Position numbers and translations under genes: made by a program
NCBI RefSeq assembly: GCF_947487805.1
Contig: NZ_CANKXW010000003.1
Coordinates: forward strand, 310,001 to 374,000
DNA length: 64,000 nucleotides
Source: an uncultured Tateyamaria sp.
GTDB lineage: Bacteria > Pseudomonadota > Alphaproteobacteria > Rhodobacterales > Rhodobacteraceae
Reading direction: 5' to 3'
The notes under the pieces: generated by a model
Told to the model about the DNA's origin: nothing
What the model saw: only the letters and a program-made list of their open reading frames with translations
Databases searched by the model: none
Shown here: positions 26,091 to 35,332 of the stretch, piece after piece
How positions within the stretch are numbered: position 1 is the stretch's first letter
Layout: every line of letters starts with the position of its first letter

Positions 26091-27014
26091 ATGCTGCCGA
26101 TCCTTTTCAAAACACTGCCGTTTTTCGCCCTGATCGGGCTGGGATACTGGGCCGGGCGCACGCGGTTTTTCAGCCAGGAGGCCACCGCCTATCTGACCAA
26201 GTTCGTGTTCTACTTTGCCCTCAGCGCCATGATCTTCCGGTTTGCGGCCAATCTGGAACTGGCGCAGGTCTGGGACGGGCGGCTGGTCGCCGCGTATCTG
26301 TGGGGCACGGCCTTTGTCTACGGGATTGCCACGCTGGTCGGGTTCCTGCGCAAGCTGGACGTGGCCACCAATGCGGTCGAGGCGCAATGCGCCGTGATCG
26401 GCAACGCGGGCTTTCTCGGGCTGCCCATGCTGGCGCTGCTTTTTGGTCCGCAGGCCATCGGGCCGGTCATGCTGGTGCTGGCCACGGACCTGATCGTGTT
26501 TTCCAGCTTGATCGTGATTCTGATCACGGTGGGGCGCGGCGGGCGCATGTCGCCCGGTATCTTCAAGACCATCGGCATCGGTTTGATCAAGAACCCGATG
26601 ATCGTGGCCATGGCGACGGGCCTTTTGTGGGCGGGTTTCAAGATCCCGATCCCCACGCCAATGAACGACTTTCTCAGCATTCTGGGCGGAGCGGCGACGC
26701 CCGGCGCGTTGTTTGCCATCGGCGCGTCGCTGGCCTCGAAGACAACCGAGCGGATCGAGATCGCGGGCTGGCTGAGTTTTTGCAAGCTGGTGCTGCACCC
26801 CGCCTTTGTCGCTTTTTCCGCGCTCTATCTGTTCCACGTCGACCCGTTTGGCGCGGCGATGATCATCGCCTGTGCCGCCATGCCTGTGGCGGGCAACATC
26901 TATATGCTGGCGCAGCATTACGGCGTGGCACCGCAGCGTGTGTCGGCCACCATCCTCGTGTCGACCGCGCTCAGCATCGTGACGCTTACCGCCGTGATTG
27001 CATGGGTCAGTTGA
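26091..27014 (+). CDS. AEC-family (auxin efflux carrier-like) transporter
   Basis: 307 residues with about ten transmembrane helices in two inverted halves. Family marks are LIGLGYWAGRTRFFSQEATAYLTKFVFYFALSAMIF and, in helices 4 and 9, GNAGFLGLPMLALLFG and MPVAGNIYMLAQHYG. Bacterial members move small organic anions such as malate or malonate. The ATG at 26091 has a poor ribosome site. It is divergent from the TetR gene and is followed after 77 bases by the fghA run. Confidence 0.87.
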   Translation: MLPILFKTLPFFALIGLGYWAGRTRFFSQEATAYLTKFVFYFALSAMIFRFAANLELAQVWDGRLVAAYLWGTAFVYGIATLVGFLRKLDVATNAVEAQCAVIGNAGFLGLPMLALLFGPQAIGPVMLVLATDLIVFSSLIVILITVGRGGRMSPGIFKTIGIGLIKNPMIVAMATGLLWAGFKIPIPTPMNDFLSILGGAATPGALFAIGASLASKTTERIEIAGWLSFCKLVLHPAFVAFSALYLFHVDPFGAAMIIACAAMPVAGNIYMLAQHYGVAPQRVSATILVSTALSIVTLTAVIAWVS

Positions 27015-27091
27015 GGCCGCATTTCACGCACCCGGAACTTGCCGCTGCGGCCCTGGCCCGCTAGCGATGAAAAAACGAAAGGATCACGCCC

Positions 27092-27922
27092 ATGCAAACC
27101 CAATCCGAGAACGCGTGCTTTGGCGGCACCCAAGGCGTCTATACCCATGCGTCCAGCGCCTGCGCCTGCGACATGACCTTTGGGCTGTTCCTGCCCGAAG
27201 AGACGCGCGACGGGCCGGTGCCGCTGCTGTGGTATCTGTCGGGGCTGACCTGCACCCACGAGAACGCGATGACCAAGGCGGGCGCGCAGGCCTGGGCGGC
27301 GGAGCATGGCATCGCGCTGGTCTTTCCAGACACGTCACCGCGGGGCGAGGACGTTGCGGATGACGACGGCTATGACCTGGGCAAGGGGGCGGGGTTCTAT
27401 GTGAACGCGACCGAGGCACCATGGGCCGCGCATTACCGGATGTGGGATTACGTGATGGAGGAGTTGCCCGAGCTGCTGGGCAATGAATTTGCGCTGGACA
27501 TGGACCGCCAGTCGATCACCGGGCATTCGATGGGCGGGCACGGAGCGCTGACCATGGCGATGTCCCCGCGGGGACAGTTCCGGTCGGTGTCGGCCTTTGC
27601 GCCTATCGTGAACCCCACCGCAAGCGATTGGGGGCGCAAGCAGCTTGGTGCATATTTGGGGAACAATGAAGACCTGTGGTCGCCCCATGATGCGACCCTG
27701 TGCATGCGGGATCGGGGGTTTGACGGGCCGATGCTGATTGATACGGGCACGGCGGACCAGTTCATTGATCTGTTGAAGCCCGAGGCGCTGGCCGAGGCGG
27801 CAGCGGCCAAGCGTCAGCAGATCACCCTGCGGATGCAGCCGGGATACGATCATTCCTATTTCTTTGTCTCGACCTTCATGGAAGATCACGTGGCCTTTCA
27901 CGCCGAGGCGCTGTGGGCGTGA
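27092..27922 (+). CDS. fghA: S-formylglutathione hydrolase
   Basis: 276 residues, standard length. This esterase hydrolyses S-formylglutathione to formate and glutathione, the second step of glutathione-dependent formaldehyde oxidation. Catalytic serine in [11 protein letters not shown], plus the family segments [33 protein letters not shown] and DTGTADQF (aspartate), with the histidine in [23 protein letters not shown] precedes the ATG. The formaldehyde dehydrogenase partner is not adjacent. It starts a run of five genes whose neighbours overlap by 4 bases. Confidence 0.95.
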   Translation: MQTQSENACFGGTQGVYTHASSACACDMTFGLFLPEETRDGPVPLLWYLSGLTCTHENAMTKAGAQAWAAEHGIALVFPDTSPRGEDVADDDGYDLGKGAGFYVNATEAPWAAHYRMWDYVMEELPELLGNEFALDMDRQSITGHSMGGHGALTMAMSPRGQFRSVSAFAPIVNPTASDWGRKQLGAYLGNNEDLWSPHDATLCMRDRGFDGPMLIDTGTADQFIDLLKPEALAEAAAAKRQQITLRMQPGYDHSYFFVSTFMEDHVAFHAEALWA

Positions 27923-28368
27923 CCACGCTCTATATTGATGCGGATGCGTGCCCGGTGAAGGCAGAGGCCGAGCGGGTCGCGACGCGCCACAAGGTGCCGA
28001 TGAAGGTGGTGTCGAATGGCGGGCTGCGCCCGTCGCAAAACCCGTTGGTAGAGACTGTTATCGTGCCCGAAGGCCCGGATGTGGCGGATATGTGGATCGC
28101 GGATCGCGCGGGCGCGGGTGACGTGGTGATCACCGGCGACATACCGCTGGCGGCCAAGTGCGTCGAGGCAGGCGCGCGGGTGCTCAAGCACAATGGTGAG
28201 GCGTTGACGGCGGCCAATATCGGCAATGTGCTGGCCACGCGGGACCTGATGGCCGATCTGCGCGCGGCGGATCCGTTTCGTCAGGGGGGCGGCAAGGGCT
28301 TTACCAAGGCGGACAGATCGCGTTTTCTGGATGCGTTGGAGCGGGAACTGAGGGCGGCAAAACGATGA
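27919..28368 (+). CDS. DUF188 / YaiI-YqxD family protein
   Basis: 149 residues from the GTG at 27919, overlapping the fghA stop (GTGA). It matches the UPF0178 family: [23 protein letters not shown] at the N-terminus, then [38 protein letters not shown], and [16 protein letters not shown]. The acidic pattern (DAD, GD, D) resembles PIN-like metal-dependent nucleases, an inference only. Function unknown. Confidence 0.9.
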   Translation: MTTLYIDADACPVKAEAERVATRHKVPMKVVSNGGLRPSQNPLVETVIVPEGPDVADMWIADRAGAGDVVITGDIPLAAKCVEAGARVLKHNGEALTAANIGNVLATRDLMADLRAADPFRQGGGKGFTKADRSRFLDALERELRAAKR

Positions 28369-28985
28369 CGATCAAGGCGGTGGTATTCGACATCGCGAAT
28401 GTGCTGATCGAGTGGCAGCCCGAGCGGTTTTTCGACAGTGTGATCGGCGAGACGCGCAGGCGTGCGATGTTCGCGGCGGTCGATCTGCATGGCATGAATG
28501 ACAAGGTCGACATGGGCCACCATTTCACCGAGACGGTGCACGCCACCGCCGATGCCTATCCCGAATGGCGCGACGAGATCCACATGTGGCACGATCGCTG
28601 GATCGAGATGGCCGCCCCCGTGATCGACCATTCCGTGCGCCTGATGGAGGCGTTGCAGGCCAAGGGGATACCGGTATTTTCGCTGACGAATTTCGGCATT
28701 CAGACCTATGATCACGCGGCCACGTTCTATCCGTTCCTGCGCCAGTTCGACCGGGATTTCATCTCGGGACATATGGGGGTGATCAAGCCGGATCCGACGA
28801 TCTACCAGATGCTGGAGGATGCAAGCGGGCTGTCGGGCGATGCGTTGATCTTTGCCGATGACCGGGCCGACAACATCATCGCCGCCGCCGCACGAGGCTG
28901 GCGCACGCATCTGTTTGAGGGGCCGCAGGGCTGGGCCGATCGGCTGGTGGCCGAGGGGCTGTTGACGGCGGACGAGGCGGCATGA
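28365..28985 (+). CDS. HAD-IA family hydrolase, YihX-like
   Basis: 206 residues, start overlapping the previous stop (ATGA). HAD motifs: I is [11 protein letters not shown], which keeps the nucleophile Asp but lacks the usual second Asp two residues later, as in YihX-like proteins (FDLGNV). II is [10 protein letters not shown] is the lysine in GVIKPDP and IV is FADDRADNI. It probably hydrolyses small phosphorylated metabolites. The absence of the general-acid Asp makes phosphatase activity less certain. Cotranscribed with its neighbours. Confidence 0.87.
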   Translation: MTIKAVVFDIANVLIEWQPERFFDSVIGETRRRAMFAAVDLHGMNDKVDMGHHFTETVHATADAYPEWRDEIHMWHDRWIEMAAPVIDHSVRLMEALQAKGIPVFSLTNFGIQTYDHAATFYPFLRQFDRDFISGHMGVIKPDPTIYQMLEDASGLSGDALIFADDRADNIIAAAARGWRTHLFEGPQGWADRLVAEGLLTADEAA

Positions 28986-29896
28986 GCGGCATCCCCTTCA
29001 TCCCCTTTGCCGAAGGTGAGGCGCTGCTGGACTGGATCGGGCTGACCGATGCGCTGGCGGCGGGGCATGACCTGCCGCGGGCCGAAATTGGCGACACGTT
29101 CCTGTATCGTGATCCCGACACGCTGCTGAGCCGGGCGGCGTGGATCGACGGGCTGGGCATGGCGGTCAAGACGGCGACGGTGTTTCCGGGCAATCCGGGA
29201 CGCGGTGCGCCGATGATCAACGGGGGTGTGAACCTTTATGCCGATGGCGATGGCACGCTGGAGGCGATTGTCGATTTCCATCTGGTGACCAAGTGGAAGA
29301 CGGCTGGAGACAGTTTGCTGGCCGCGCGGCGTCTGGCCCGGCCAGACAGCCGGCGCATCCTGATCGTGGGCGCGGGAACGGTGGGCCGCTCGCTGCACGA
29401 TGCCTATGGCGCGGCCTTTCCGCAGGCAGAGTTCACCGTGTGGAACCGCACCCGCGCCACCGCCGAGGCGATGGCCGCCGAGCGGCCCGGTCTGCGCGTG
29501 GCGGAGGACCTTGAGCAAGCCGTGCACGAGGCCGACATCATCACCAGCGCCACCATGTCGACCGCGCCGCTGATCCGTGGCGCGTGGCTGCGCCCCGGTC
29601 AGCATATCGACCTGATCGGGGCCTACCGTCCCGACATGCGCGAGGTGGACGACGCGGCCATTGCAGGCGCGCGCGTGTTCGTGGACAGTTACGACACCAC
29701 CATCGGCCATATCGGAGAGATCAAGATCCCCCTCGAGGCAGGCACCATCACCCGCGATCACTTGCAGGCGGATTACTATGATCTGGCTGGGTTTACCCGT
29801 GCACCAGAGGACATCACCCTTTTCAAGAACGGTGGCGGGGCACATCTGGACCTGATGACCAGCCGCTACATCCTGGATCGGTGGCGCGCGCAATGA
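28982..29896 (+). CDS. Ornithine cyclodeaminase/mu-crystallin family reductase
   Basis: 304 residues, ATGA overlap with the HAD gene. The Rossmann fold is marked by ILIVGAGTVGRSLHDAYGA and WNRTRATAEAMAAE, then ADIITSATMSTAPLI and GQHIDLIGAYRPDMREVDD. Family members include ornithine cyclodeaminase, ketimine reductase and delta1-pyrroline-2-carboxylate reductase; the exact substrate cannot be told. NAD(P)-dependent and cytosolic. Confidence 0.86.
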   Translation: MSGIPFIPFAEGEALLDWIGLTDALAAGHDLPRAEIGDTFLYRDPDTLLSRAAWIDGLGMAVKTATVFPGNPGRGAPMINGGVNLYADGDGTLEAIVDFHLVTKWKTAGDSLLAARRLARPDSRRILIVGAGTVGRSLHDAYGAAFPQAEFTVWNRTRATAEAMAAERPGLRVAEDLEQAVHEADIITSATMSTAPLIRGAWLRPGQHIDLIGAYRPDMREVDDAAIAGARVFVDSYDTTIGHIGEIKIPLEAGTITRDHLQADYYDLAGFTRAPEDITLFKNGGGAHLDLMTSRYILDRWRAQ

Positions 29897-30807
29897 TGTG
29901 GTTTGTGCTGATCCTGCTGGGCCTTCTGGCCGTGCCCCTGACCATAGAATGGATGCGCGATGACATTGGGGACAAGGCGCGCGGCAATGCGTCGGGCCAG
30001 TTCGCGTTGCTGTCGCAGGGGGCCACGCATTACGAGTGGATGGGCCCGGAACGCGGGCCGGTGGCGCTGTGCATCCACGGGCTGACCACGCCGTCCTTTG
30101 TCTGGCGAGGCATGGCCAAGGGGCTGGCGCTGATGGGGTTTCGGGTGCTGGTCTATGATCTCTATGGCCGGGGCCTGTCGGACCGGGTGCGGGGCAAGCA
30201 GGATGCCGCGTTCTTTGTCCAGCAGATCACTGATCTGTTGGCGCATGAGAACGTCAAGGGCCACCTGACGGTGTTCGGCTATTCCATGGGCGGGGCCATT
30301 GCCGCGCATTTCACCGCGCAGCATCCGGGATCGGTCAAGCAGTTGGTGCTGCTGGCCCCGGCGGGGATGTTCGATCTGGGTGGAGGGCAGCTGCGCATTG
30401 CGCGCGACCTGCCGGTGATCGGCGACTGGCTGTTTTTGCTGGTCTATCCGTTCATCCTGCGCAAGGGGATCCGGGCGGAGGCGCATCTGCCGTCCAGCGT
30501 GCCGGACATTGCCGCCCTGCAAGCGGCAGAGACGGACAGGCGTGGGTATTTTCCGGCGGTGCTGGCATCGCTGCGGGGGGTGTTGCGACACGACGCAGAG
30601 GATGCGCACCGCGCCATTGCGGCGGCGGGCGTGCCGGTTCTCGCCATCTGGGCCGAAGAGGATGATGTCATCCCGCTGAGCGGCAAGGATACGCTGGCGC
30701 AATGGAACCCGCAGGCGATGCAGGCGGTGATACCCGAGGCCGCCCATTCGGTGACCTATACCCACACCGATCAGGTGCTCGAAGTCTTTCGCACCTCGCG
30801 CGGCTAA
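29893..30807 (+). CDS. Alpha/beta hydrolase with N-terminal membrane anchor
   Basis: 304 residues from the ATG at 29893 (ATGA overlap with the previous gene). A single hydrophobic helix at residues 2-18 is probably a membrane anchor. Then come the oxyanion segment VALCIHGLTTPSFVW, nucleophile serine in FGYSMGGAIAAHF, an acid in IWAEEDDVIPLS and catalytic histidine in PEAAHSVTYTH. Carboxylesterase or lipase-like; substrate unknown. It ends the five-gene run and is followed by a nested inverted-repeat element. Confidence 0.85.
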   Translation: MMWFVLILLGLLAVPLTIEWMRDDIGDKARGNASGQFALLSQGATHYEWMGPERGPVALCIHGLTTPSFVWRGMAKGLALMGFRVLVYDLYGRGLSDRVRGKQDAAFFVQQITDLLAHENVKGHLTVFGYSMGGAIAAHFTAQHPGSVKQLVLLAPAGMFDLGGGQLRIARDLPVIGDWLFLLVYPFILRKGIRAEAHLPSSVPDIAALQAAETDRRGYFPAVLASLRGVLRHDAEDAHRAIAAAGVPVLAIWAEEDDVIPLSGKDTLAQWNPQAMQAVIPEAAHSVTYTHTDQVLEVFRTSRG

Positions 30808-30910
30808 AGCAGTTTTCGATAAACCTGAATCACTTAACCCTGCCTGAAATCAAAGATTTCAACGGATTAAGTGATGAGTGATGGTTCCGGTTAAATCGAA
30901 AACGCTCTAG
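30808..30910. repeat. Nested inverted-repeat element between convergent genes
   Basis: Outer arms gttttcgat (30812-30820) and atcgaaaac (30895-30903); middle arms tcacttaa (30830-30837) and ttaagtga (30867-30874); inner hairpin gaaatc-aaa-gatttc (30846-30860). The whole unit spans the gap between the alpha/beta hydrolase and the convergent MFS gene and may serve as a bidirectional terminator or be a small mobile-derived (MITE/REP-like) repeat. Confidence 0.7.
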
Positions 30911-32151
30911 GCCACGGCGGGCTGCGCCAGCGGGCGTTCCCTGACCGGCAGGTGCACAACCGCGCTGAAGACACCGATGCCGACGCCGATCCACCAGACC
31001 AGCGTATAGTCGCCGTAGACATCATAGAGCCGCCCGCCCAGCCACACGCCCAGGAACGACCCCAGCTGGTGGCTGAAAAAGATGATGCCATAAAGCGTGC
31101 CCATATAGCGCAGCCCGTAGATATACGCGACCAGTCCGCTGGTCAGCGGCACGGTGGCCAGCCACAGCATGCCCATCGCAAAGGAAAAGAGCAGCACCGA
31201 GGTCGGCGTGATCGGGAACATGATAAAGAGCGCGGCCGCAATGGCCCGCCCGATGTAGATCCCCGCCAGCAGGTATTTCTTGGAATAGCGCTGGCCTGCC
31301 CACCCGGCGGCAAGGGTGCCCGCGATATTCGCCAGACCGATCATCGACAGGGCCACGGCCCCAAGGGCAGACGTGGACGAGATGCCCATGCTGTCCAGCA
31401 TCCCACCCGGCAGGATCGGGCCGCACAGCTCGGTCACAAAGGCCGGGAAATGGGCCGTGACGAACCCAAGCTGATAGCCGCAGGAGAAAAAGCCGAGGAA
31501 GATCAGCGTATAGGACGGGTCGCGAAAGGCCTTGACCAGTACGTGGCCCAGGCTTTCCTCGATCTGGTGCTTTGAGGCCAGCGGCGGCACCCGCATCATG
31601 GGCAGGGTCAGCAGGATGGCCATCACGGCCACGGCAAAGATCAGGAACACGCCCTGCCACGACATGCTGCCCAGCAGCCATTCAGCCAGCGGCGGGCCAA
31701 AGATCTGGCCGAACGACCCGGCCGCGGCGGCGATCGCAAGGCTCATCGAGCGGTTTTCATCGCTGGCGGCGCGCCCCACCACGGCGAGGATCACGCCAAA
31801 GCCGGTTCCCGCCACGCCAAAGCCCACGAGCCACGCATAAAGCTGGTGTTCCAGCGGCGTTGTCGACCACGCGGACAGGACCAGACCCGCCGCATAGACA
31901 AAGACGCCGATCACAATTGACCGGCGGTCACCGATCTTTTCCGCGATGGCGCCGAAAATCGGCTGGCCGATCCCCCAGGCCAGGTTCTGGATCGCGATGG
32001 CCATGGAAAACTCGGCCCGCGCCCAGCCGAATTCATCCGCAATCGGGATCTGGAACACGCCAAAGGACGCGCGGATCGCAAAGCTGATGATGATGACGAC
32101 ACAGCCCACGATCAGGACGGGTGTGAAGATGGAGGTGCGGCTGGTGGTCAT
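30907..32151 (-). CDS. MFS transporter, monocarboxylate/oxalate-formate type
   Basis: 414 residues with twelve predicted helices. Helix 1 SFAIRASFGVFQIPIADEFGW and the following MAIAIQNLAWGIGQPIFGAIAEKIGDRRSI are typical of the OFA/MCT-like MFS branch that exchanges carboxylates. The stop codon falls at the edge of the inverted-repeat element. It is divergent from zapE. Substrate unknown. Confidence 0.85.
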   Translation of the reverse strand: MTTSRTSIFTPVLIVGCVVIIISFAIRASFGVFQIPIADEFGWARAEFSMAIAIQNLAWGIGQPIFGAIAEKIGDRRSIVIGVFVYAAGLVLSAWSTTPLEHQLYAWLVGFGVAGTGFGVILAVVGRAASDENRSMSLAIAAAAGSFGQIFGPPLAEWLLGSMSWQGVFLIFAVAVMAILLTLPMMRVPPLASKHQIEESLGHVLVKAFRDPSYTLIFLGFFSCGYQLGFVTAHFPAFVTELCGPILPGGMLDSMGISSTSALGAVALSMIGLANIAGTLAAGWAGQRYSKKYLLAGIYIGRAIAAALFIMFPITPTSVLLFSFAMGMLWLATVPLTSGLVAYIYGLRYMGTLYGIIFFSHQLGSFLGVWLGGRLYDVYGDYTLVWWIGVGIGVFSAVVHLPVRERPLAQPAVA

Positions 32152-32254
32152 TCGTGTCTCCGACGTGTTGCCGCGACAGTACGGAGCGCACGCGCCGCGT
32201 CAAATCAGCATTTCTGAGGCGCGGTTCAATTTCCTTGAACTGTCGTGGCTTTTC

Positions 32255-33340
32255 ATGCACGAGGCGGCGCGGTACGACATGGAAATGACCGATCTGATCC
32301 AGGCCTATGACGCCCTTGTGGCCGACGGCACGCTGCAACGCGATGACGCGCAAGAGGCCGTCCTGCCCGAGTTCGAGCGCATCCGCGCAGCACTGGCCGA
32401 ACCGGTCAAACGCGGGTTGTTCCGCCGCGCGCCCGAGCCGCCCAGGGGCCTCTACCTCTGGGGCGGTGTGGGGCGGGGCAAATCCATGCTGATGGACTTT
32501 TTTGTCAGCCATCTGTCCGTGCCCGCGCGCCGCGTCCATTTCCACGCCTTCATGCAGGAAATCCACGCCGCCATGCACGTGGCGCGGCAGCGCGGGGTGG
32601 ATGATGCGATTGCCCCCGTTGCGGCGGATGTGGCGGCGTCCGTGCGACTGCTGGCCTTTGACGAGATGCAGATCACCGACATCACCGACGCGATGATCGT
32701 GGGCCGCCTGTTCGAGGCGCTGTTTGCCGCCGGGGTGGTGGTGGTGACCACCTCGAACAGGGTGCCGGATGACCTTTATAAGGACGGGCTGAACCGCCAG
32801 CTGTTCGTGCCGTTCATCGACCTGATCAAGGACCATCTGGTGGTTTGGGAACTGGCCTCGCCCACCGATTACCGGCAGGACAGGCTGAGCGGCAGCCCCA
32901 CCTATTTCAGCCCGTTGAGTGCCGAGGCGCGCGCGCAGCTGGATGCGATCTGGGCCGATCTGTCGGGACCGGACGCACAGCCGCTGGATATCGCGATCAA
33001 GGGGCGCACCGTGACGGTGCCGCAGTTTTCCAACGGGGTCGGGCGCGCGAGCTTTTTCGACCTGTGTTCAAAACCGCTGGGTCCCGGCGATTTTCTGGCC
33101 ATTGCCGAGGCCTGCAAGGTTCTGATGATCGACGACATCCCCTGCCTGTCACGCAACAATTTTAACGAGGCCAAGCGGTTCGTGACGTTGATCGATGCGC
33201 TATACGAGGCGCGGGTGCGGTTGATATGTTCGGCGGCGGCCCAGCCCGAGATGCTGTACCTGGAGGGCGAAGGCACGTTCGAGTTCGAACGCACCGCATC
33301 CCGCCTGCGCGAAATGCAAAGCGCGGATTGGGCGGCCTAG
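32255..33340 (+). CDS. zapE: Cell division protein ZapE (AFG1-like ATPase)
   Basis: 361 residues from the ATG at 32255; ATGs at 32279 and 32285 are alternatives. It is a P-loop ATPase of the AFG1/ZapE family that acts on the FtsZ ring or in membrane-protein quality control. Walker A YLWGGVGRGKSMLMDFF, then RVHFHAFMQEIHAAMH, Walker B LLAFDEMQITDITDAMI, sensor VVTTSNRVPDDLYKDGLNR. Length fits the family (about 355-390). Its TAG stop interlocks with the stop of the opposite gene in the tetranucleotide CTAG. Confidence 0.93.
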   Translation: MHEAARYDMEMTDLIQAYDALVADGTLQRDDAQEAVLPEFERIRAALAEPVKRGLFRRAPEPPRGLYLWGGVGRGKSMLMDFFVSHLSVPARRVHFHAFMQEIHAAMHVARQRGVDDAIAPVAADVAASVRLLAFDEMQITDITDAMIVGRLFEALFAAGVVVVTTSNRVPDDLYKDGLNRQLFVPFIDLIKDHLVVWELASPTDYRQDRLSGSPTYFSPLSAEARAQLDAIWADLSGPDAQPLDIAIKGRTVTVPQFSNGVGRASFFDLCSKPLGPGDFLAIAEACKVLMIDDIPCLSRNNFNEAKRFVTLIDALYEARVRLICSAAAQPEMLYLEGEGTFEFERTASRLREMQSADWAA

Positions 33341-33915
33341 CCGCGCGCGTAGCGGACCAGCGCGACCAGCAGCGTTTCGGTGTCCATCCGGCCGGATGTC
33401 ATCATCAGCTGCCGGGGCGGTGTGAATTCACCGCGTGCGGCCGCCGTATTCAGCAGGGCGTCGATATAGGCGTTGGATTGCCCCTCGGTCAGCGCCTGCA
33501 CAAGCAGCCCCTGTAACCGGTCGCCTGACTGTACGCCATATCCGAATTCGGCCAGCACGGTGGCCGTGAGGCTGCGCAGGTCGCTGCGGCTGGCATCGGT
33601 GTCGGTCAGGCGGATGGGTTGGCGCAACTGGCGGCTGACCGCCTCGGATGCGGAAAGGCCGTCAAGGTCCAGAAGCGACGCGTCGGACCGGGTCACCTCG
33701 GGCGTGGGAGAGGCGTCGATCAGGGGGGCAGTGTCTTCGATCACGGCAATCTGGTCAGTGGCAGGGTCGGCGCCCGGCTGAAGCAGGATCAGCCCGATCG
33801 TCACCGTCAGAAAGGCGACCGCAATCAGAAGCATCTTGATGTTTGATGTCGAGCGATCCAGATCGAGATCCGTCGCATCGGTTGTGTCGGCCGGTTTGGC
33901 CCCACGCCTGAACAT
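33337..33915 (-). CDS. Single-pass membrane protein, function unknown
   Basis: 192 residues from the ATG at 33915, preceded by GGGGGAAG. A cytosolic basic N-terminus, one transmembrane helix (about residues 27-46: MLLIAVAFLTVTIGLILL), then a periplasmic domain of about 145 residues with no cysteine pairs or known motif. Its C-terminal half includes LLVQALTEGQSNAYIDALLNTAAARGEF. I recall no characterised homologue. Its stop shares three bases with the zapE stop. Confidence 0.6.
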   Translation of the reverse strand: MFRRGAKPADTTDATDLDLDRSTSNIKMLLIAVAFLTVTIGLILLQPGADPATDQIAVIEDTAPLIDASPTPEVTRSDASLLDLDGLSASEAVSRQLRQPIRLTDTDASRSDLRSLTATVLAEFGYGVQSGDRLQGLLVQALTEGQSNAYIDALLNTAAARGEFTPPRQLMMTSGRMDTETLLVALVRYARG

Positions 33916-34051
33916 ACCGCTTCCCCCAAAGCTGCGCCGCGTGATCGTGCCAAATCCGCGGCTTAATTCCGCAAAATGTAGCAAAAAACCGCCTATGGGG
34001 TCAATATACAGTGGCGTCTACTAGGGGTTGTTTCGGTGATTTGGCCTGAAA

Positions 34052-35332
34052 TCAGGCGTTTTCGCGCAACACTGCCCCGGCCAGATAGAGCGATCCGCAG
34101 ATCAGCACCCGCGCGTGTGGCGTGGTCTTCAGAATGGTGCGCAGGGCGGTTGTCACATTCTCTGCCGTATCGCTGGCCAGCCCGACATCTGCTGCGGCCT
34201 GTGCGGTGTCTGCGGCAGGCAGGGTGTTGGCCTCGCCCGGAATGGACAGCGCGGTCAGCCCGTCGGCCACCTGCGCCAGCGGGGCCATGTATCCGCGCGC
34301 ATCCTTGGTGTTGAGCATGCCGCAAATGAGGTATGTGGGCCGCTTGGGCAGTTGCGCGATGACTGCGGCCAGCGCGTGCCCCGCGGCGGGGTTGTGCCCC
34401 CCGTCCAGCCACAGCTCGGCCCCCTCGGCCTGCGCCATCTCGGGCAAGGGGCCAGACGACAGGCGTTGCATCCGGGCGGGCCACTGCGCCTTGGTCACGG
34501 CGGCCACGCAGGCCGCTTCGTCGCAGCCCAGATGCCGCAGTGCCGCGAGCGCCATGCCTGCGTTCTGGATCTGGTGATCGCCGGGCAGCACAGGCGCGGG
34601 CAGGTCCAGAAGGCCGGTGTCGTCCTGATAGACCATCCCGTCGCGTTCGCGCGCGGCGTGCCAGTGTTGCCCATAGGCCAGAAGCGGCGCGCCCAGCGCG
34701 GTGGCGCGGGCTTCGATCACGTCGAGACCCGCCTCGTCCTGCGGGCCGACGATGCAGGGCACCTGCCGCTTGATGATCCCGGCCTTTTCGCCCGCAATGG
34801 CGGCCAGTGTGTCGCCCAGAAACGCCTCGTGATCCATTGACACGGGCGTGATCACCGTCAGGCGCGGATCCTTGACCACATTGGTGGCGTCAAGCCGCCC
34901 GCCGAGGCCCACCTCGAGCAGGGTGAAATCGGCCGGGGTCCGGGCAAAGGCCAGAAGGGCGGCGCAGGTGGTGATTTCGAAATAGGTGATGTCCGCACCG
35001 CCATTGGCGTCATAGCATTCATCGAGATATTCGGTCAGCGACGGCTCGGAAATCAGCGTTCCGGCCAGCCGGATGCGTTCGTGGAACCGCGCGAGATGCG
35101 GTGAGGTGTAGGCGTGCACGCGGTGGCCCGCCGCCTCGAGGCCCGCCCGGATCATGGCTTGGGTCGATCCCTTGCCATTGGTGCCCGCGATGTGGATCAC
35201 CGGCGGCAGGCTGTCCTGCGGATTGCCGAGCGCATCCAGCAGGCGCCACATCCGGTCAAGGGTCAGGTCGATGACCTTGGGGTGCAGGGCCATCATGCGC
35301 GCCAGAATGGCGTCCGATCCGGGGGCGGTCAT
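34052..35332 (-). CDS. folC: Bifunctional folylpolyglutamate/dihydrofolate synthase
   Basis: 426 residues. FolC adds glutamate to dihydropteroate and to folates with ATP. Mur-ligase-like motifs: P-loop [71 protein letters not shown] and [14 protein letters not shown]. The start overlaps the accD stop (ATGA), the conserved accD-folC coupling of many alphaproteobacteria. A hairpin without a T-tract spans its stop codon (34044-34057). Confidence 0.96.
   Translation of the reverse strand: MTAPGSDAILARMMALHPKVIDLTLDRMWRLLDALGNPQDSLPPVIHIAGTNGKGSTQAMIRAGLEAAGHRVHAYTSPHLARFHERIRLAGTLISEPSLTEYLDECYDANGGADITYFEITTCAALLAFARTPADFTLLEVGLGGRLDATNVVKDPRLTVITPVSMDHEAFLGDTLAAIAGEKAGIIKRQVPCIVGPQDEAGLDVIEARATALGAPLLAYGQHWHAARERDGMVYQDDTGLLDLPAPVLPGDHQIQNAGMALAALRHLGCDEAACVAAVTKAQWPARMQRLSSGPLPEMAQAEGAELWLDGGHNPAAGHALAAVIAQLPKRPTYLICGMLNTKDARGYMAPLAQVADGLTALSIPGEANTLPAADTAQAAADVGLASDTAENVTTALRTILKTTPHARVLICGSLYLAGAVLRENA

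Noticed and set aside
34044-34057. Hairpin gcctga-aa-tcaggc spanning the folC stop codon as a terminator
   Set aside because: Short stem with a two-base loop and no T-tract; insufficient for a rho-independent terminator.
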